Shown: positions 63,987 through 64,000 of the stretch, in pieces | Position numbering within the stretch: position 1 is the stretch's first letter | How the letters are laid out: the number at the start of each line of letters is the position of its first letter | Source of the DNA: Eubacterium sp. | GTDB lineage: Bacteria; Bacillota; Clostridia; Lachnospirales; Lachnospiraceae | Reading direction: 5' to 3' | NCBI GenBank assembly: GCA_024690665.1 | Contig: JAILOU010000001.1 | Coordinates: 59,728 to 123,727 of the forward strand | Length of the DNA stretch: 64,000 bases | The notes under the pieces: model-generated | What the model was told of the DNA's origin: nothing | The model's input: only the letters and a program-made list of their open reading frames with translations | Databases searched by the model: none | Translations under genes and position numbers: made by a program

Positions 63987-64000
63987 TAGTCCTTTAGGGT

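Noticed and set aside
1..64000. tRNA, rRNA, prophage or replication origin
   Set aside because: None was recognised on either strand by eye. A tRNAscan or Infernal run would be needed to exclude a tRNA formally.

Overview
The window looks like chromosome of a Gram-positive anaerobic gut-type Clostridium, most likely family Lachnospiraceae. The grounds are the gene repertoire (T-box-controlled tRNA synthetases, GatCAB, an archaeal-type AspRS, a two-gene SufC/SufB unit, a DUF6033-like protein, many GGDEF and histidine-kinase proteins, a PhoB/PhoR plus Na/Pi unit), moderate GC and AGGAGG-type ribosome sites. No tRNA, rRNA, CRISPR array, prophage or transposase was seen. Most genes are on the minus strand.

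Layout. 1-6060 (minus): a T-box leader followed by aspS, a lipoprotein gene, gatC, gatA, gatB and the start of a ClpX-like gene; the T-box specifier reads AAC (Asn), which fits Asn-tRNA made by transamidation. 6068-11777: valS, divergent cheC, and a second T-box (ACC, Thr) with thrS. 11814-14319: an MFS carrier and a GntP-type permease. 14320-14800: a 103-bp tandem repeat. 14801-19501: a DUF6033-like gene, a PAS protein without output domain, and a TetR regulator divergent from a radical SAM enzyme, with paired palindromes between them. 19502-20533: gene-free, holding two copies (one inverted) of a multi-hairpin repeat element separated by a 73-bp tandem repeat; a third copy lies at about 29695-30038. 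20534-23731: clpS-clpA-aat, a complete bacterial N-degron module. 23834-26650: an FAD oxidoreductase and a PurF-like protein without the catalytic cysteine. 26808-29586: hybrid kinase plus response regulator. 30074-34198: TetR and a heterodimeric ABC exporter. 34456-40641: a giant secreted 19-module repeat protein. 40803-46701: a beta-propeller histidine kinase and an HD-GYP protein with similar ECF-S-like membrane domains. 46868-49231: SufCB and ferritin. 49395-51638: a GGDEF domain fused to a PTS fructose-type EIIC. 51627-53175: tcdA, fluC and an unknown gene. 53233-57031: Na/Pi symporter-PhoB-PhoR behind a Pho box. 57177-58262: a Gly/Ser-rich small protein and a glycosyltransferase-like protein. 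58343-62666: GGDEF, GH3 and an Ntn hydrolase in one run. 62810-63829: a zinc alcohol dehydrogenase, then structured non-coding DNA to the edge.

The most distinctive items are (a) the structured repeat element, whose three copies keep four helices while changing the bases on both sides of the stems, (b) the GGDEF-EIIC fusion, (c) the GGDEF-GH3-Ntn hydrolase run, and (d) the neighbouring signalling proteins with vitamin-transporter-like membrane sensors. Names rest on motif recognition by eye; no database search was possible.
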